Source: Lineus longissimus
Lineage: Eukaryota > Nemertea > Pilidiophora > Heteronemertea > Lineidae
Length of the DNA stretch: 64,000 bases
Direction: 5' to 3'
NCBI RefSeq assembly: GCF_910592395.1
Contig: NC_088317.1
Coordinates: 17,220,039-17,284,038 of the forward strand
Shown: positions 1-11,991 of the stretch, piece after piece
Layout of the letters: each line of letters opens with the position of its first letter
Position numbering within the stretch: position 1 is the first letter of the stretch
Notes under the pieces: model-generated
The model's input: the letters and a program-made list of their open reading frames with translations, nothing else
Databases searched by the model: none
What the model was told of the DNA's origin: nothing
Position numbers and translations under genes: made by a program

Positions 1-1980
1 CGAAACGAAGCAATCGGGTTGGAGCGAAGTACCTAGCTTTGTTGGAACTGAGGTCGTCAACTCCAAGTTCTACCTCTTCTGGAAGGGGCCAGAAGACACA
101 AAAAGGGCTATCCGTTTTTAATTTTAAATATCTCCCAAACTAGACGTTCGATTTTAACCAAATTTCAGCCACATGTATCTGAGATCAATACGTTTTGTTT
201 TCAGTTCGTTCGATTTCTGTATCTTAATTCACCATTGCGCAATAGCCATTTACATCTTCGGAAATTTGTCCCTCGTTATTGCTCAGAAGCCATGACATTT
301 TCGACACTTCTGCATCTATAAGCACGTTGTCACCGACCAAACACTCAGACCACATGAATAGTGCAAAAGCATTCATTGCTGCTGTGAAGTTGTGTCGGTA
401 GTGTATCTAGGCGGGTTTGGTGACCTGGCAAAAGGGAGCACGCGACCATGATTAGATTCAAGAGTTGACCATTTTGGCATGATCTTGAAACCCTAAAGCA
501 ATTAGAACTCCTCTGAAATTAAGTGAATGCTTATTTAAAACCTGGGACGTTGTTCTATGGAAGACAAAGAACAGACTCCCATCCTTGAAATTGGCACGAC
601 CTTCGTTTTCAAAGAGTTATAATTGCAAGATGCTTTAGGATTTCAAGTTCTAGCCAATGGTGGTGCCTATGCTCAACCCTTAATGGCGAGAGAATAAGAA
701 ATAACCATACTTAGTACATCTTGTAAGAACCTGTTTGCACCAGTTGCTAAGTTTACTGGTCGCAAACATTGAGAATTTGAGATAATCCTGAGTTGGAATT
801 AGTATCCTCACTGGTATTTATCAGAGAGTGACAGTTGCAGTGCGTGAATTTTCTTCCTCCGGCATAAATTTGATTAGTAAGATTTTCTGATTTTTTTTTT
901 TAAATTGGCCTGTGTGATTTAGGATGAATACATGCTTACAGTTTATACATTAGATTTATTTAAAAAAGTATTTGCATCGTCGTAAATTATTCTTTGCGAC
1001 CTTCATACGAACATTTCAATAAACCTCTCAATTTTCATAAAAAAACATTTTCGGCACACATCAAATATCAAGTTCAAATCCTCCCTATCAGTATTGGCGT
1101 TCTTCTTGTGACGTTACTCGACATGACGCATATCCTAATTGGAGAGAGAGTTAGCCTAGCACATTTTCGTATTCACCTGGTGTGCAACAATTCAAAAAAC
1201 CGCATCGTTTTATTCTGAGAAGTTGCAATCAAAAACATAAATATAAGTACCATTATTACAAGGTCACAAAAAAAGGTTGTTTGTCCCCGCCACCCCTACG
1301 AATCAACGCCCAAACAACAATAGACCAGTCCGATCTTTTGTGACTACCGAAATTAAGGGGTGTAAGGAGTGCTTTTCAACCCTCTAAAATTCGTTTGAGG
1401 TAAGATTCGGGCAAGTCTATTTTGTGGCCCGTGACCTGTATATTTATTACATTTGACACCGTATATGAGGTGAGATTTTAAAATCCATAAATCTGCTTAC
1501 CAGAACATGAACAGCTCGTGCAACTACTGTCGTCTTGTTCTTTATGTAAAATCACTGTCAGTTTTCGAAAATCCAGAAATCGATTCAAAATTCCATTTTG
1601 GTGCCGGTACATCCTTTTAGCGTCCGCGCGCTTCAGACAGAATGAAGACTGTTAAATGATCTCATCAACACTGCCACTGGTCTTTAGTCTGGACAGTATG
1701 CTAATAATCAGCCTGAGCATTTGTTTTTTTAAAGCAATTAAAATGTATAAGAAATGTTGTTCTAATTCGGCATTGGAAACATTCCTTGTTTTGTAGTGTA
1801 GTGATTTATTTCGTTCTGAGTTAGGCGGGGTCATGAACAGATTCGCGGAAGACAATAACATTATAAAGCAGTAGTAACTAGGAATTGATAAACTGCAAAC
1901 TCATCTGTCTGCTCTGTATGATCTAATTGAGAATGAGATCGTGTATATGATTATGTACACTGTACGATTTAGTCCACCTA
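1..1980. other. Intergenic, no supportable gene
   Basis: AT-rich intergenic DNA. The open frames here (all under 90 codons) have no flanking splice sites, conserved motif or biased composition that would support coding. I see no RNA gene and no clear repeat structure. Confidence 0.5.
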
Positions 1981-1984
1981 AAGG

Positions 1985-2275
1985 CGAAGAATATTGGCAT
2001 ACAAGGGCACAGTGGTTAGAGCACAGGGCTCCTAAACGGGAGGTCACTGGTTCGACTCTCGTTAGAATCACAGTGGTCACTGAGCAAGTTTGAGACGTAC
2101 AACTGAGGTTCCTGTACCTATTGGCTGGTTGTTGCTTGATTTTTGTCCCAGCCACAACCGAAATCCATCCCAGTTTGCCCTATTTGTTCGTTTTAAAATG
2201 ACAATGGTGGGAAAAAACGAGATCGAAGGGGGTCGTGGTTGGTGTGAGATGATCGAGAGCATTTTAGAATTTTAA
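1985..2275 (+). mobile_element. tRNA-derived SINE (head recognisable)
   Basis: A Pol III A-box-like stretch AGTGGTTAGAGC lies at 2011-2022, and a canonical B-box GGTTCGACTC at 2049-2058. Between them is a tRNA-like anticodon-arm region. This is the arrangement of the tRNA-related head of a SINE, since the acceptor stem does not pair as in a real tRNA. The downstream part to about 2275 would be the tRNA-unrelated body, but its end is not defined because I cannot see a tail or a target duplication. It could also be a decayed tRNA pseudogene. Confidence 0.55.
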
Positions 2276-2849
2276 CCAATGGAATTTTAAAGCCTGTAGG
2301 ATAGTGTAATGTCGTGTTGAAATGTGCAATGACACGCGTGTGTACACACGTGTAATCTATCGCATCAAACTGGAAAATATCTATTTAAATCATTAAGATG
2401 AACAACCTCGAATAGTTGTTTTACTGATTATTTAGTAAAAGTTGTGAATTTGACGGCAAATTTGTCTCCTTGAACTTCTGAGAGTCAAAGTACTAAATAA
2501 GATAAGTCTCATAAAAAGACAGATTAGGATTTTTTTAAAGCATCATCATGATTTGTGGAGGACTCCTGTAACCTAATTAATGATCTCAAAAACTGAGTTA
2601 TTTATTAATATTCGGGAAATTTCTTGTATGGAGTGGGTGATCATAAATTTAAGGTTTCAAGGCAAAGTTTAATGTACATTCAATGAACATTCCGAAGGAT
2701 CATGGTACTCTATCACATTTGCATATGCATTGTAAACTTCTATGTTGAGGGTCGGGTCATGATTCAGTTATATTACGTACACTACTTTACATTGGCCCAT
2801 TCATGATGCATGGACCGAGGAGGCTGTGCCGCGCCCAACTAAATTGACA

Positions 2850-3105
2850 CCAATACGGACGGGAACTCTCCCATATCGATGGTGCCCATATGGATGGAAT
2901 TTTTAACTATACTCAGAACTACTTTTTCAGAGCGAGCACTGACTACATATATTAGAAGATCACTGTACACAGTCGGGGACTGGGTGATTTACGCCAACAC
3001 AGACGGGAACTCTCCCATATTGGTGGTGCCCATAGATAGTATTTCTGACTTTACTCAGAACGACTTTTCAGTGCGAGCACAAGCTTTATATTAGGAGATC
3101 ACTGG
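2850..3105. repeat. Diverged tandem duplication, period about 144 bp
   Basis: The block containing gacgggaactctcccatat, then actcagaac, gcgagcac and ttag(a/g)agatcactg, occurs twice. The first copy starts near 2858 and the second near 3002, offset by 144 bp. The copies differ by substitutions and small indels, so the duplication is not recent. Short open frames across it are by-products. Confidence 0.6.
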
Positions 3106-4150
3106 AAGGGACTGGGGAGGCCAAGGAAGTTTTAAAGTTGTGTAAAACTTCATTGGGGAGGCAATCATGTATTTTTGGACAGTTTGACCGTCTTTTATCT
3201 ACAGTTAACGCCATTTTACTCTAGACCCGTGTGCAACCCGGTGGCGGGTTGGGAGGAACTAGGCGATCAAAAACAGCACCATACTATACTAGGATTGTCG
3301 AAGAGTGTGAATTTTTCAGCGACTTCACCGCACCAAAACAGTGACTTTCAAATGGGTACCGTCGATTTGGAAGAGTTTCCGTCCGAATTGGCATCCTGGC
3401 GCGACACATGCGTCAATATCAACATTGCTCAGTAACCTCGACTGCTTGTTTTTAGGTTATTTATTCTTCTGGGGTTTCCTTTTAAAATCTAAACAATGCC
3501 GAATAAATATCAATGAAAATAAAAGTGAGAAAAAAGGCATAATTAAATTAGCAGTAAGTCAAGGATACACGACTGCCTTGGAATAATTTACTCGGTGCAG
3601 TGTAATTCCGTACAAATTGACCGTTTTCTTACCTGATCACGTGATTTGTATAAACCAATGATAGCTGCGTATTATCAGATTGACGAAAGACATTACAAAT
3701 ACGACACAGCATCGTATGGTATGACGAATATTGCCATACCATTACGTGTACTAGTGATGTGACCAACGTATAAAAAAAGAAATACTGATGCGTGTATTTT
3801 ATTAATGAAACCGTACGTACCTTTCAAACGGTGTTCTCTACTGGATGTTTGATTCAGTCCACAGCTCGAAGGTCCATGATCCTCATAAATCAGTGATCAT
3901 CAGATTTGTAGAAGCAAACGCCGAGTTTAGATTCAAAACAAACAACGAAAATGTGTCTAGTCAGCGATAATCGACTGAAGATTACGTAATGCAGCAAGAA
4001 TAAAGTACGAAAATAGGTCCTAGCACTTGGTCAATATCAGTCAACTCTTTTTTTACCTTAATTCGACTTCAACACATCCATCCCAATTTTTTTTCTAAAG
4101 ATAGATAATATTACATATGCCTGTCCTCTATGCGCCCTGAATCGAATTGT
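3106..4150. other. Intergenic, no supportable gene
   Basis: No exon with convincing splice sites, RNA gene or structured repeat was recognised. Overlapping open frames of 81-86 codons at 3175-3586 show no family resemblance and are treated as chance. Confidence 0.4.
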
Positions 4151-4153
4151 TAT

Positions 4154-4206
4154 GATGAATTGTCTGTCTTCTCAACGTAAAACGTTGAGAAGACAGACAA
4201 TTCATC
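4154..4206. repeat. Perfect 25 bp-arm hairpin
   Basis: The left arm at 4154-4178 is the exact reverse complement of the right arm at 4182-4206, separated by a three-base aaa spacer. There is no terminal direct duplication and no similarity to the TIR elements elsewhere in the window. It could be a recent snap-back duplication during replication repair, a cruciform-forming site, or an assembly fold-back artefact. It lies in otherwise featureless intergenic DNA. Confidence 0.85.
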
Positions 4207-6840
4207 CGATCATCGGCACCGCAGATAAACTTTAAGTTTAGCATCAAGCTACATGCGAAATATATATATAGGGGCGGGGGGGGGGCTGCATTACATAAAC
4301 TCCATTATTCCTGGTGATACCACCTGAAGTTTATTTTGATTGGGTGACCTTCGTAGTCACCTTCATAGGCGTTCCGAGAAAGAAAAGGGATTCGAAGCTC
4401 ATTAAGTCACGTGACATGCACAAGTTTACTCCACGTCACTGAAGTTATCGTCAGATAAAGGGTTGAGGAGTGCTTGTGGTATCGTACTTAACAGAGTTCA
4501 GAAGCTTTTTATGCCGACCGCTATAACAGATTCTAGATTTTTATTTGATTTGTACTTCTATGGAACGGATTCTCCTCTCCTCCTGGCTTTATCTGACATT
4601 TGTGGATGCTTGCAGCAAAAATTTCTTATACCTTATTTAGCCGACTGCACGCCAGAAACAAAAAGCTCACGGTGATTACTTTGTTTCGGGTTTGTGATTG
4701 AATGGCTTCGGACAATGCGTTTCGAGACACGACAAGTTTCGAGTGAACGACAAATATAGAGCGGAGAAAAGCGTCTGGTGGAATATGAAATTGTTGGCGT
4801 TGCCTTTGTCTGTTGGCTGCGGGCGGCTATCGCGTGGGTGTAGGTACATTACTTAGTGATTCGAAGAAGTATGGTTTAAGCCATTAAAAGCCCGTGAGTG
4901 ATATTAATAACTTGAGCAATTTCTCTTTAAAACTTCGTAAAGGCGAGTGTGGCAGGCACGAAAGATCTTCCATGTCACTTTTCGAGTTTTCAGTTTTGGC
5001 CCCCAAGTGGCCCAGTCAAGAACCACTCAGGCTTCTCCAAAAAGAATCGTTCAGTACTGTATAAACACTAACTAGAACGTTAAAATAACCCTTGGCTAAC
5101 CATCGGCATGCCTGAGATTCGCAAGCTACTGCATATCCAACACCTCTTCCCATCATTATCACCAATAACTATACGTTACAAGTGGCGACGCGTGGTGGTG
5201 AGTTTAGTAGACACATTATCCTGCTGGCAATCTAAACCCCACGTCCAAGTTGTCAATATAAGTCAGCTTTGAGCAAAGAAACGAAAACGTTGATACCTCA
5301 AAAAAATACTTTATTCACTGGTCTCCAAACACATAAACACTAATAATACACAACATATTTTGAATATTAATACACAACATATTTAATCCATAACATTTAT
5401 CACAGATATCTCCTAATCACTAACTTTCATTCCGATCACTGTAAACTGCCAACTACTGCCAACACGGCATCCTGACATCAGGTTTTTTCACTCCTTCGTC
5501 ACTTTTGAAAAAAAATATCGAGAGGCGAAGTATGTTGAAAATCACGGTTTTGCCAGGATTGCCACACGGGGGCCCCAATCCACCTGTGTGGAATAGTATT
5601 ATTTCGTGAGTACCAGACTACGAGTCAGACAACATTCGTTCTTTGCGTTTTAAATGGGATTTTGCACGACCAGCACTTAGCCTGCTTTTATTCATTTTCA
5701 CCGCCCGAGAAAATGCACCTTCTCATTTCCTGTCTAAAAGTCTAGCGCAGATCAGTCAGCTAGATTCGGCCAGATGAGCATGTGGACGATAGTGCCCGCG
5801 GTAGGGTTCCATTCAGAAAGTCGCGTATGATTTTGTGATGCATCAATTGCTTTGATACCGACTGAAGGGCGGGAAGAACATTGAATGTACTGCTCGTGCG
5901 AAATTCGCTTTAATATCCTCCACAATTCCGTAATTTGTCGTCATACTCTTCTATATGTATATGACATGTCTGTAAAATCTTTGGGAAATGAAGAAATTGT
6001 TATTAAGAGAGGTTGAGGGTGAAAACTCTTCGTACAGTAAGCCTGATAATACGATCATCTCAAACGTCATCTCGTTTTTGAACAACACATCCACTCAAAT
6101 TAGACTTTCGCAACATTCCCAACCTCGCCCCTACTGGTGTTTTTCCCATCGTTTAGATTGTCCGCGTGCACCATAGCAACTGTAACCATCTCTGGGATCG
6201 AGGTTGAGTTATTTCATAACCGGCTGATCTGATGACATGGAAGACAACCGCATGATTCGATCCGTCTATACCTCGCAACAAGGAAATCGTGTGTTCCATT
6301 CTCCCCCTCAAGGACGACCTTAAGATAGAAAAGGCAATGGCTTTAGTCAGAAAGAAGATGATCTCTGACACGTACATTGTCTTTAAAAGGGACAACTTGG
6401 GCAGAGTATTTGTTGGTTTTTCATACAAAAAAGTTAACCGTGCTCGTATCACTAAGCCACCCCTACCAATGGCGAGGCTTGGAGATTACTGCAACTAGTC
6501 ACCGTTGATCGAGCATGGCCTCCCTAGTCGCCACTCGAAATAGTGTACTAGACTCCCCGGTATCGTGGTTGAGAAAAAAACCGTACAGAGTGGAAAATGT
6601 CAAAATTCAGTGCATTGCGTTGATGTACTCGCACAAGGAACAATATTTCGTTAACATGTTTACCATTGAGAAAATCATGTCAGGCGTGAAGCAACGATCA
6701 AAAACTTTAAAACTTTAAAGGAATCCAACTATCAGTTTGCGCTAAGGAGCCCTAACTGATGCGGACAAAATATCTACGAATGGACTATAATATGCCTCAA
6801 CGGTTGTATATGTATCAGTACCGCAAAATACCCTATCTTC
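4207..6840. other. Intergenic, simple-sequence tracts only
   Basis: Contains a short (TA)n run followed by a G-rich run at about 4260-4287, and an AT-rich local duplication of the word aatacacaacatatt at about 5344-5383. No gene is supported on either strand. Downstream exons of the minus-strand gene that starts at 7130 may lie here, but I could not identify them. Confidence 0.4.
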
Positions 6841-6857
6841 AACGATAGACATCTTAC

Positions 6858-7130
6858 CCGCTGTTGACTGTAGTTGGTCACGGCACAGCAACACTCTTCC
6901 GTGTAGGATCTGAAGAACTCCAACTTTACGTCACTGCCGACGGCTACATTTCCTTTAATGACACTGCTGGCGATCTCAAAGCAGGTGTTGGTGTGAATGT
7001 ACTTGGTCTGGTAGCCGGTCCGCCTCAGCTGAGTGATTTCTGACTGCTTCATGCAGATGCCAGCGCAGTAATACGGCAGGATCAGCAGAATTAGGCCCAG
7101 GTGGCATGGGTGGACGGCCTTGTCAAACAT
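6858..7130 (-). CDS. Putative secreted cysteine-containing protein, first coding exon
   Basis: Not a family I recognise. On the minus strand a splice acceptor (tttcag, exon from 7138) is followed eight bases later by ATG at 7130, and 91 codons further on by a strong donor CGG|gtaaga at 6857, giving a 273-nt phase-0 exon. The encoded segment starts with a short polar stretch and then a hydrophobic run (LGLILLILPYYCAGIC) typical of a signal peptide. After it come about 60 hydrophilic residues with a CCC triplet, consistent with a secreted or lumenal protein. The open frame runs on past the donor to 6774, so a shorter unspliced 118-residue version is the alternative. Downstream exons were not found. 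Evidence is structural only. Confidence 0.4.
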
Positions 7131-7141
7131 GGTGTAACCTG

Positions 7142-7888
7142 AAAAGATGTGCTAAGGTCAACCACGGTCTATTTTGAATAAGATATTTTAACGACAACAG
7201 CAACGGGTTTTTGAAATTCTCTTTCAACGATAGTCCTGCGCATGCGTTACCGGCTGGATGGTAACTCAGTGCCTTCTTTCAAAAACCTTTTGGTGGCATT
7301 TTTAGTTTAGAATAGGTGCAGTCGACTTTAACTCAGCATTCCCTCAAATTCTCTGGTGCAACTCTTCCTCCCGGCGGGTGATGGTATAAATACATATTTG
7401 GGCAAAAATATGTTTTGTGATAGCAATGAACTAATTGTAAATATAGCTCTGACGTTAAATACATAAAGCAACAATAACAATACTGCCTTTTACTCTGTAA
7501 ATGTCGCGCTGGCATTTCGGTTCTCTGAAAACATTTTCGAACTCTTCGAAAATAGGCTCACTGGCGGCAAATGTGGAGGGGCGGGAGTTATTGCAGAATA
7601 GTCTACGCAACTTGAAGCTTTAACGTTAAATAGACTTCTAATATTATTTAAAATTTGATAGGCACTTTCGGAAAAACAGTAAGCTTATTAAAGAGGAAGT
7701 TCTCCATCTCTGGTAAAATTTTCATCAGTACATTGCCAGCAGAATTGGTACTGCAAAAAAGCTCCTAAAAGTAACAGAAATATCATCATCAATGACGCTC
7801 GCAGAGTCTCTTTGACGAGCTCCAAGACAGTATTAAAAGTGGAGTTTGAACCTATCAGGGCAAGATGTCATTAATAAGCCGATGACAT
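7142..7888. other. Intergenic or upstream region of the 7130 minus-strand exon
   Basis: Would contain the 5' UTR intron and promoter of the minus-strand exon at 6858-7130 if that gene is real. No further feature is recognisable. Confidence 0.3.
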
Positions 7889-8398
7889 CACTAGTAGGAA
7901 GCTTTTTCCGACTTCTTAACGGTTTCTGTAACGTTTTCCTGATTTATCCGACAAAAGTCCGACATTGTCCAACCTATCTCTGAAAGGTCGGATTTCTGTA
8001 AAAAAAAGCTGTGAAAAATACTATGCCTTCCCAAAATCTTGCAATAAAGATCAAAGGCCTATGTTGAATGAGATTAATGAGGTGCGAACCACACATTCAC
8101 AGTGACCTAATTGAGTGAGCTACTTAGGTATTATTCACAGTGACCTAATTGAGTGAGCTACTTAGGTATTATATCACATTTTAGGGTCACTCTGAATGTT
8201 TGGTTCACACCTCATTACCCCCATTTAACATTGGCTTTTGATCTTTATTGCCCTCTTTTAGGAAGCCCTGGTATTTTTCACATGATTTTAGAAATCCGAC
8301 ATTTCAGTGAAAAGTCGGACAATGACGGACTTTTGTCGGACAAATCAGGAAAAAAGTTAGAAAAACCGTTAAGAAGTCGGAAAAGCCTCCTACTAGTG
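7889..8398. mobile_element. 510 bp palindromic MITE with CACTAG termini
   Basis: Two arms of about 210-220 bp are inverted copies of each other: roughly 7889-8113 pairs with 8175-8398. The outer ends read CACTAGTAGGA and its complement. The arms share the blocks ccgacttcttaacgg, atccgacaaaagtccgac and aataaagatcaaagg. The terminal CACTA resembles CACTA/EnSpm elements, but I cannot see matching 2-3 bp target duplications, so the superfamily is open. No coding capacity; non-autonomous. Confidence 0.7.
8096..8171. repeat. Exact 38 bp tandem duplication at the palindrome centre
   Basis: The 38-base unit starting ttcacagtgacctaatt occurs at 8096-8133 and again, identical, at 8134-8171. It lies in the loop region of the 7889-8398 palindrome. 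Identity of the copies suggests a recent duplication, perhaps from slippage at the hairpin. Confidence 0.85.
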
Positions 8399-8809
8399 TA
8401 AAGGGAAGAGGTCCAAGAATTCTGCCCCCAAGTGAGCGGATCACAAATATGTATCATCTTTAAATTTTGCTCAGTTCGTTTGGAGTGTGATCAAATTGGT
8501 ACACACTGGCAAATTTTGATTCAAATTTTATTCCGAAATGCAGCTCTTTTCTTAAGAAATAATAAGAAATAGGATTCAGAATCAAGAAATCGGTTCAGAA
8601 ATTTCTAAAGTAAATGTACTGTACGAGGAAATATTCAATTTTCAATAAATTTTCAAAATGTTTTTTCCATTCGAAGAAGTAGTCAGCGTACAAAGTGAGA
8701 AAATGAAATCTATTACATTTTGAAATCTAATAATTGTATTTCATTAACTAATTGAGAAAACGTTATATTATGTGTTATATGCTGGTCATGGACTTTAAAA
8801 TTGATACTT

Positions 8810-9100
8810 TGCAATGAAGTACGAGCAATTGTGATAATATCAAAGAAATACTTCACAAAATCCAATGAATTTGCAATGAATTTAAGAAATTGTCATGAAA
8901 TTTGAAAAACAATCAACGAAATTCAAGGAAATTGCGATGAATTTCGATAAACTCTCATGAAAGGTCAGACAATTCACAGCACTTTAGGTATATGCAACGA
9001 ATTCGAGATATGGACATGAAATCTGACAAACACTCTACGAAAATCGAGAAATGTGCAATGAAATTCGAGAAATTGTTATGGTACTTGTTCGAGAAATCTT
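8810..9100. repeat. Degenerate 60-62 bp satellite, about five units
   Basis: The word tgc(a/g)a(t/c)gaa recurs at about 8810, 8870, 8932, 8993 and 9053, giving spacings of 60, 62, 61 and 60 bp. Each is followed by related text (gagaaattgt.atgaaat, then a caacgaaat-like block). The units are strongly diverged, so this is an old tandem array. Confidence 0.65.
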
Positions 9101-9869
9101 GAATGAAATTGGATTACCTGTACGCGCTGTGATGTCTCATCCAGTTTAGAGAATGATCCAAACATTTCCCGGTCTTTTATAATCTCTTCCTGCTGTTTTT
9201 AGGACAAACGTTACCAGTTATGTGGAGAGGAAAAAAAATATTAGTGCCTTTGTTCGCAAATACAGATCTCGTTTCCTCTTCAGCATCCGGAGAGAAGAAA
9301 TACATAGTCAAGACGCCCGCTGCCGCCCGCGATATTACAAAACAATGGTACCGTATTTAAAAGCCAAGCAACATAACCGATCATGGCGACTTAAATAAAC
9401 AAACACATCATTCTTAAACATGTAGTAGAAGTTACGGAAAGGAAGCAGACATATTAATTGTGTAAAGTTGCTAAGTTTGACAATAGTTCGCGATGTTGTA
9501 TGAAAATATAGGAACAGGCGGCACTGTTCGCGATGTTCACATTTACTTGTGTCACCGACATGGGTTTAAGGAATTGTCTCGCGACAAACAATACCGACAG
9601 TGCGTCATCAAGTTTTATTGCCTCACCATAACCGCTACAGCCAAAACGAGGCACAATGCATTATGTAATATAATAGGTGGTTCATTGTAACCAATGTGTT
9701 TTAAAAATCTCTATCATGAAAAGCCATGAGACCAAGCATCAATTTATGTTGAGTCCGTGGTAACACTTGAAATATTTTTTCGTCCAACGCCATCAATATT
9801 CAGCCTCAGAGGTTTTTCTGTAAAAAAAAAAATAGGCTAAAGGTTTTTCAAGATTCGAAGATTCCATGA
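9101..9869. other. Intergenic, no supportable gene
   Basis: Overlapping opposite-strand open frames of about 65 codons at 9454-9690 have no splice or motif support. Nothing else is recognised. Confidence 0.4.
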
Positions 9870-10170
9870 TTAGTCTCCGAAAAGTCTATACTTTCTAACA
9901 GTCTTAAAATGCAAATAGTTACCATTCTGCTCCTATCAAACTAACTACTCTCGAAAAATGGTGGTAGATTCTGAAAAAGTAAATATTTTGTACCAATCTG
10001 CAATTCTCAAAAATAATGCTTGTAGATTCTGAAAAGATGTACCTGCTTTCTACCACTCTCAAAAGTGCTTGTAGTCTCTGTAAATGTCAATAAATCTTAC
10101 TTTTCTACAACTCTCAAAAGACTAAGTAGATTCTGAAAAAGTGTCTTTAGTGTACTATCTACCATTCAGC
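9870..10170. repeat. Degenerate tandem repeat, period 49-58 bp
   Basis: The pair of words gtag(a)ttctgaaaa and tacca.tctcaaaa alternates across the region. Units begin at about 9870, 9964, 10022, 10071 and 10127, with heavy divergence and variable unit length. It is a second old satellite, unrelated in sequence to the 8810-9100 array. Confidence 0.5.
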
Positions 10171-10480
10171 CACACATAATGTTTTTACCAATTCAACTGC
10201 CGTCGCACTCAGTGAAATGTTTTTTAGAATGTCTATCGTTATTAGTTCTCGGAGTCTGATATAGCGGTCTGAAACTCTTTACTTCACAGGCGGCAGTCCG
10301 ACATTTCTTGCATTTAAAAGTCATCTGATGCTGCTGGCAAGAGCGAGATAAGTCTGGCACAATGCATCAGCTCTCCTGTGTCAAAAATACGACAAGTAAC
10401 AAGCCACCAACGACCAATCCTGTCATGCTGTTAAACAGGCTTTGTATTAGTAAGACCAAAAATTCCAGTTGGACGAAACA

Positions 10481-10612
10481 GCAACGTCATGAGCCCTGAA
10501 GCAGTTTACATTTATCCATAAGAAGAAAGCGTCTATCGCTGGAGTTGCAACCTCATGAGCCCTGAAGCAGTTTACATTTATCCATAAGAAGAAAGCGTCT
10601 ATCGCTGGAGTT
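10481..10612. repeat. 66 bp tandem duplication, two nearly identical copies
   Basis: The unit starting gcaac(g/c)tcatgagccctga occupies 10481-10546 and 10547-10612. The copies differ at only one base that I can see (gcaacg versus gcaacc), so the duplication is recent. It has no coding role. Confidence 0.9.
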
Positions 10613-11991
10613 AAGAATTGACTGAAAAATAGGCCTACTTATATAAAAAGTGAAATAGTACTGTAGGCTATCTGGCAATAGGCGTGCTACTCATAATGAT
10701 GCATGGGGCTATAGCAGCAGGTACATGCAGACGAGTACTGCTTCTCATATACTGTTGTTGTAAGGATGATCTTTTTGTAATGAGTTTCCATCACAGCGGC
10801 GATGTTGGTCTCACCTAGGGCCTCTCATGGCAGGAACAAGAAGTAGGAGTACATTTCCACAGTCCTCAAAAAAGGCACTTTTGAACAATACGGAACATTT
10901 GCAGGATGGGTAAAAGGATCGTTTGACAGACACATACTTCAGCATTCAATTGATGGAATCATAATCGACAAGCCAACTGGTAACACGATGGAATGGTGCG
11001 CAGAGGTGGATGAAACGAATCTTATTTGAACATGTGCAAATATTTGAGAGGCTGACCGAGAGGGCTGAGCAATAAATAGAGTCCTGCGGAGACGAGCAGC
11101 TGTACAGGACAGGTTTATACTGTTCGTCCATCTTTTGACACGACTGGTCAACAAATAACTGTAAATGCGACTCTGTCGCACGAGTCGCATCCCTTCTTTG
11201 ACATGACTCCACGACAAGTTCTGTAGATATACGGCTCATCTTTATCCCGTCCCTCAGACAAGGGGATGGGATGAGGCCCTCCCTTTGGAATCAAAAACTG
11301 AAGCGACCATTCTGGCGTGATGTTGCCATTTTCTACTTTATTCTGTGTATTTCAAATGGGTTTACCTAGGTTATCAGGTCCAACCAATCAAATGGTGCCA
11401 ATGGCGATGACGACACATGACCGCCACATTTGATTCAAAGATGGCAGCCGGTATAATTATGCATCTTTTTGCCAAGCTTGATTGTATGCTCATATCAAGA
11501 GCTTATTTCAGCGAAAACATTTTTACTTTAATGGACTTATACCATTTGATACATTCTAGCGTCAGTGACATGATAGTTTACACCTACTGTTACCATCTTG
11601 AATTTCAATATGGCCGCCACATCAGGTCTTCTTGTCAGATATTTGATAATAACTTTCGTTCTAAATTAGATACAGAGATGATTTAAACGTCTAACCCTAT
11701 GTTCTTGGGAAAAAAAACTGTATCTCAGGATGATTTAAAATCACTGATTAGGTCAGGATGGTCGATTTGGGGATATTGAGCTCTTATTTCCACCATCCTG
11801 ACGTAACCAGTGGTTTTGAATATACTCCGCCTCTTTTTATACGATGTAGGAGTATCAAAAACCTGTATCTCAGGATTTATTTCCACGTGCCTGTGATTGC
11901 ATTTGAATTTCGCGCCAATAAATTCGCGCCAGTCTTAAACTGGGAATTTCCAATTCAAATGACGTCATTTCCAGGTATTCCCCGGCCAGCC
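10613..11991. other. Upstream region of SPRYD7
   Basis: Intergenic DNA that must contain the SPRYD7 promoter and 5' UTR. I could not place a TATA box or initiator with confidence. Open frames at 10939-11239 (minus) and 11417-11686 (plus) lack splice or motif support. Confidence 0.35.

Noticed and set aside
2003-2075. Functional tRNA gene
   Set aside because: A and B boxes are present but acceptor-stem pairing is missing, so a SINE head or pseudogene is more likely.
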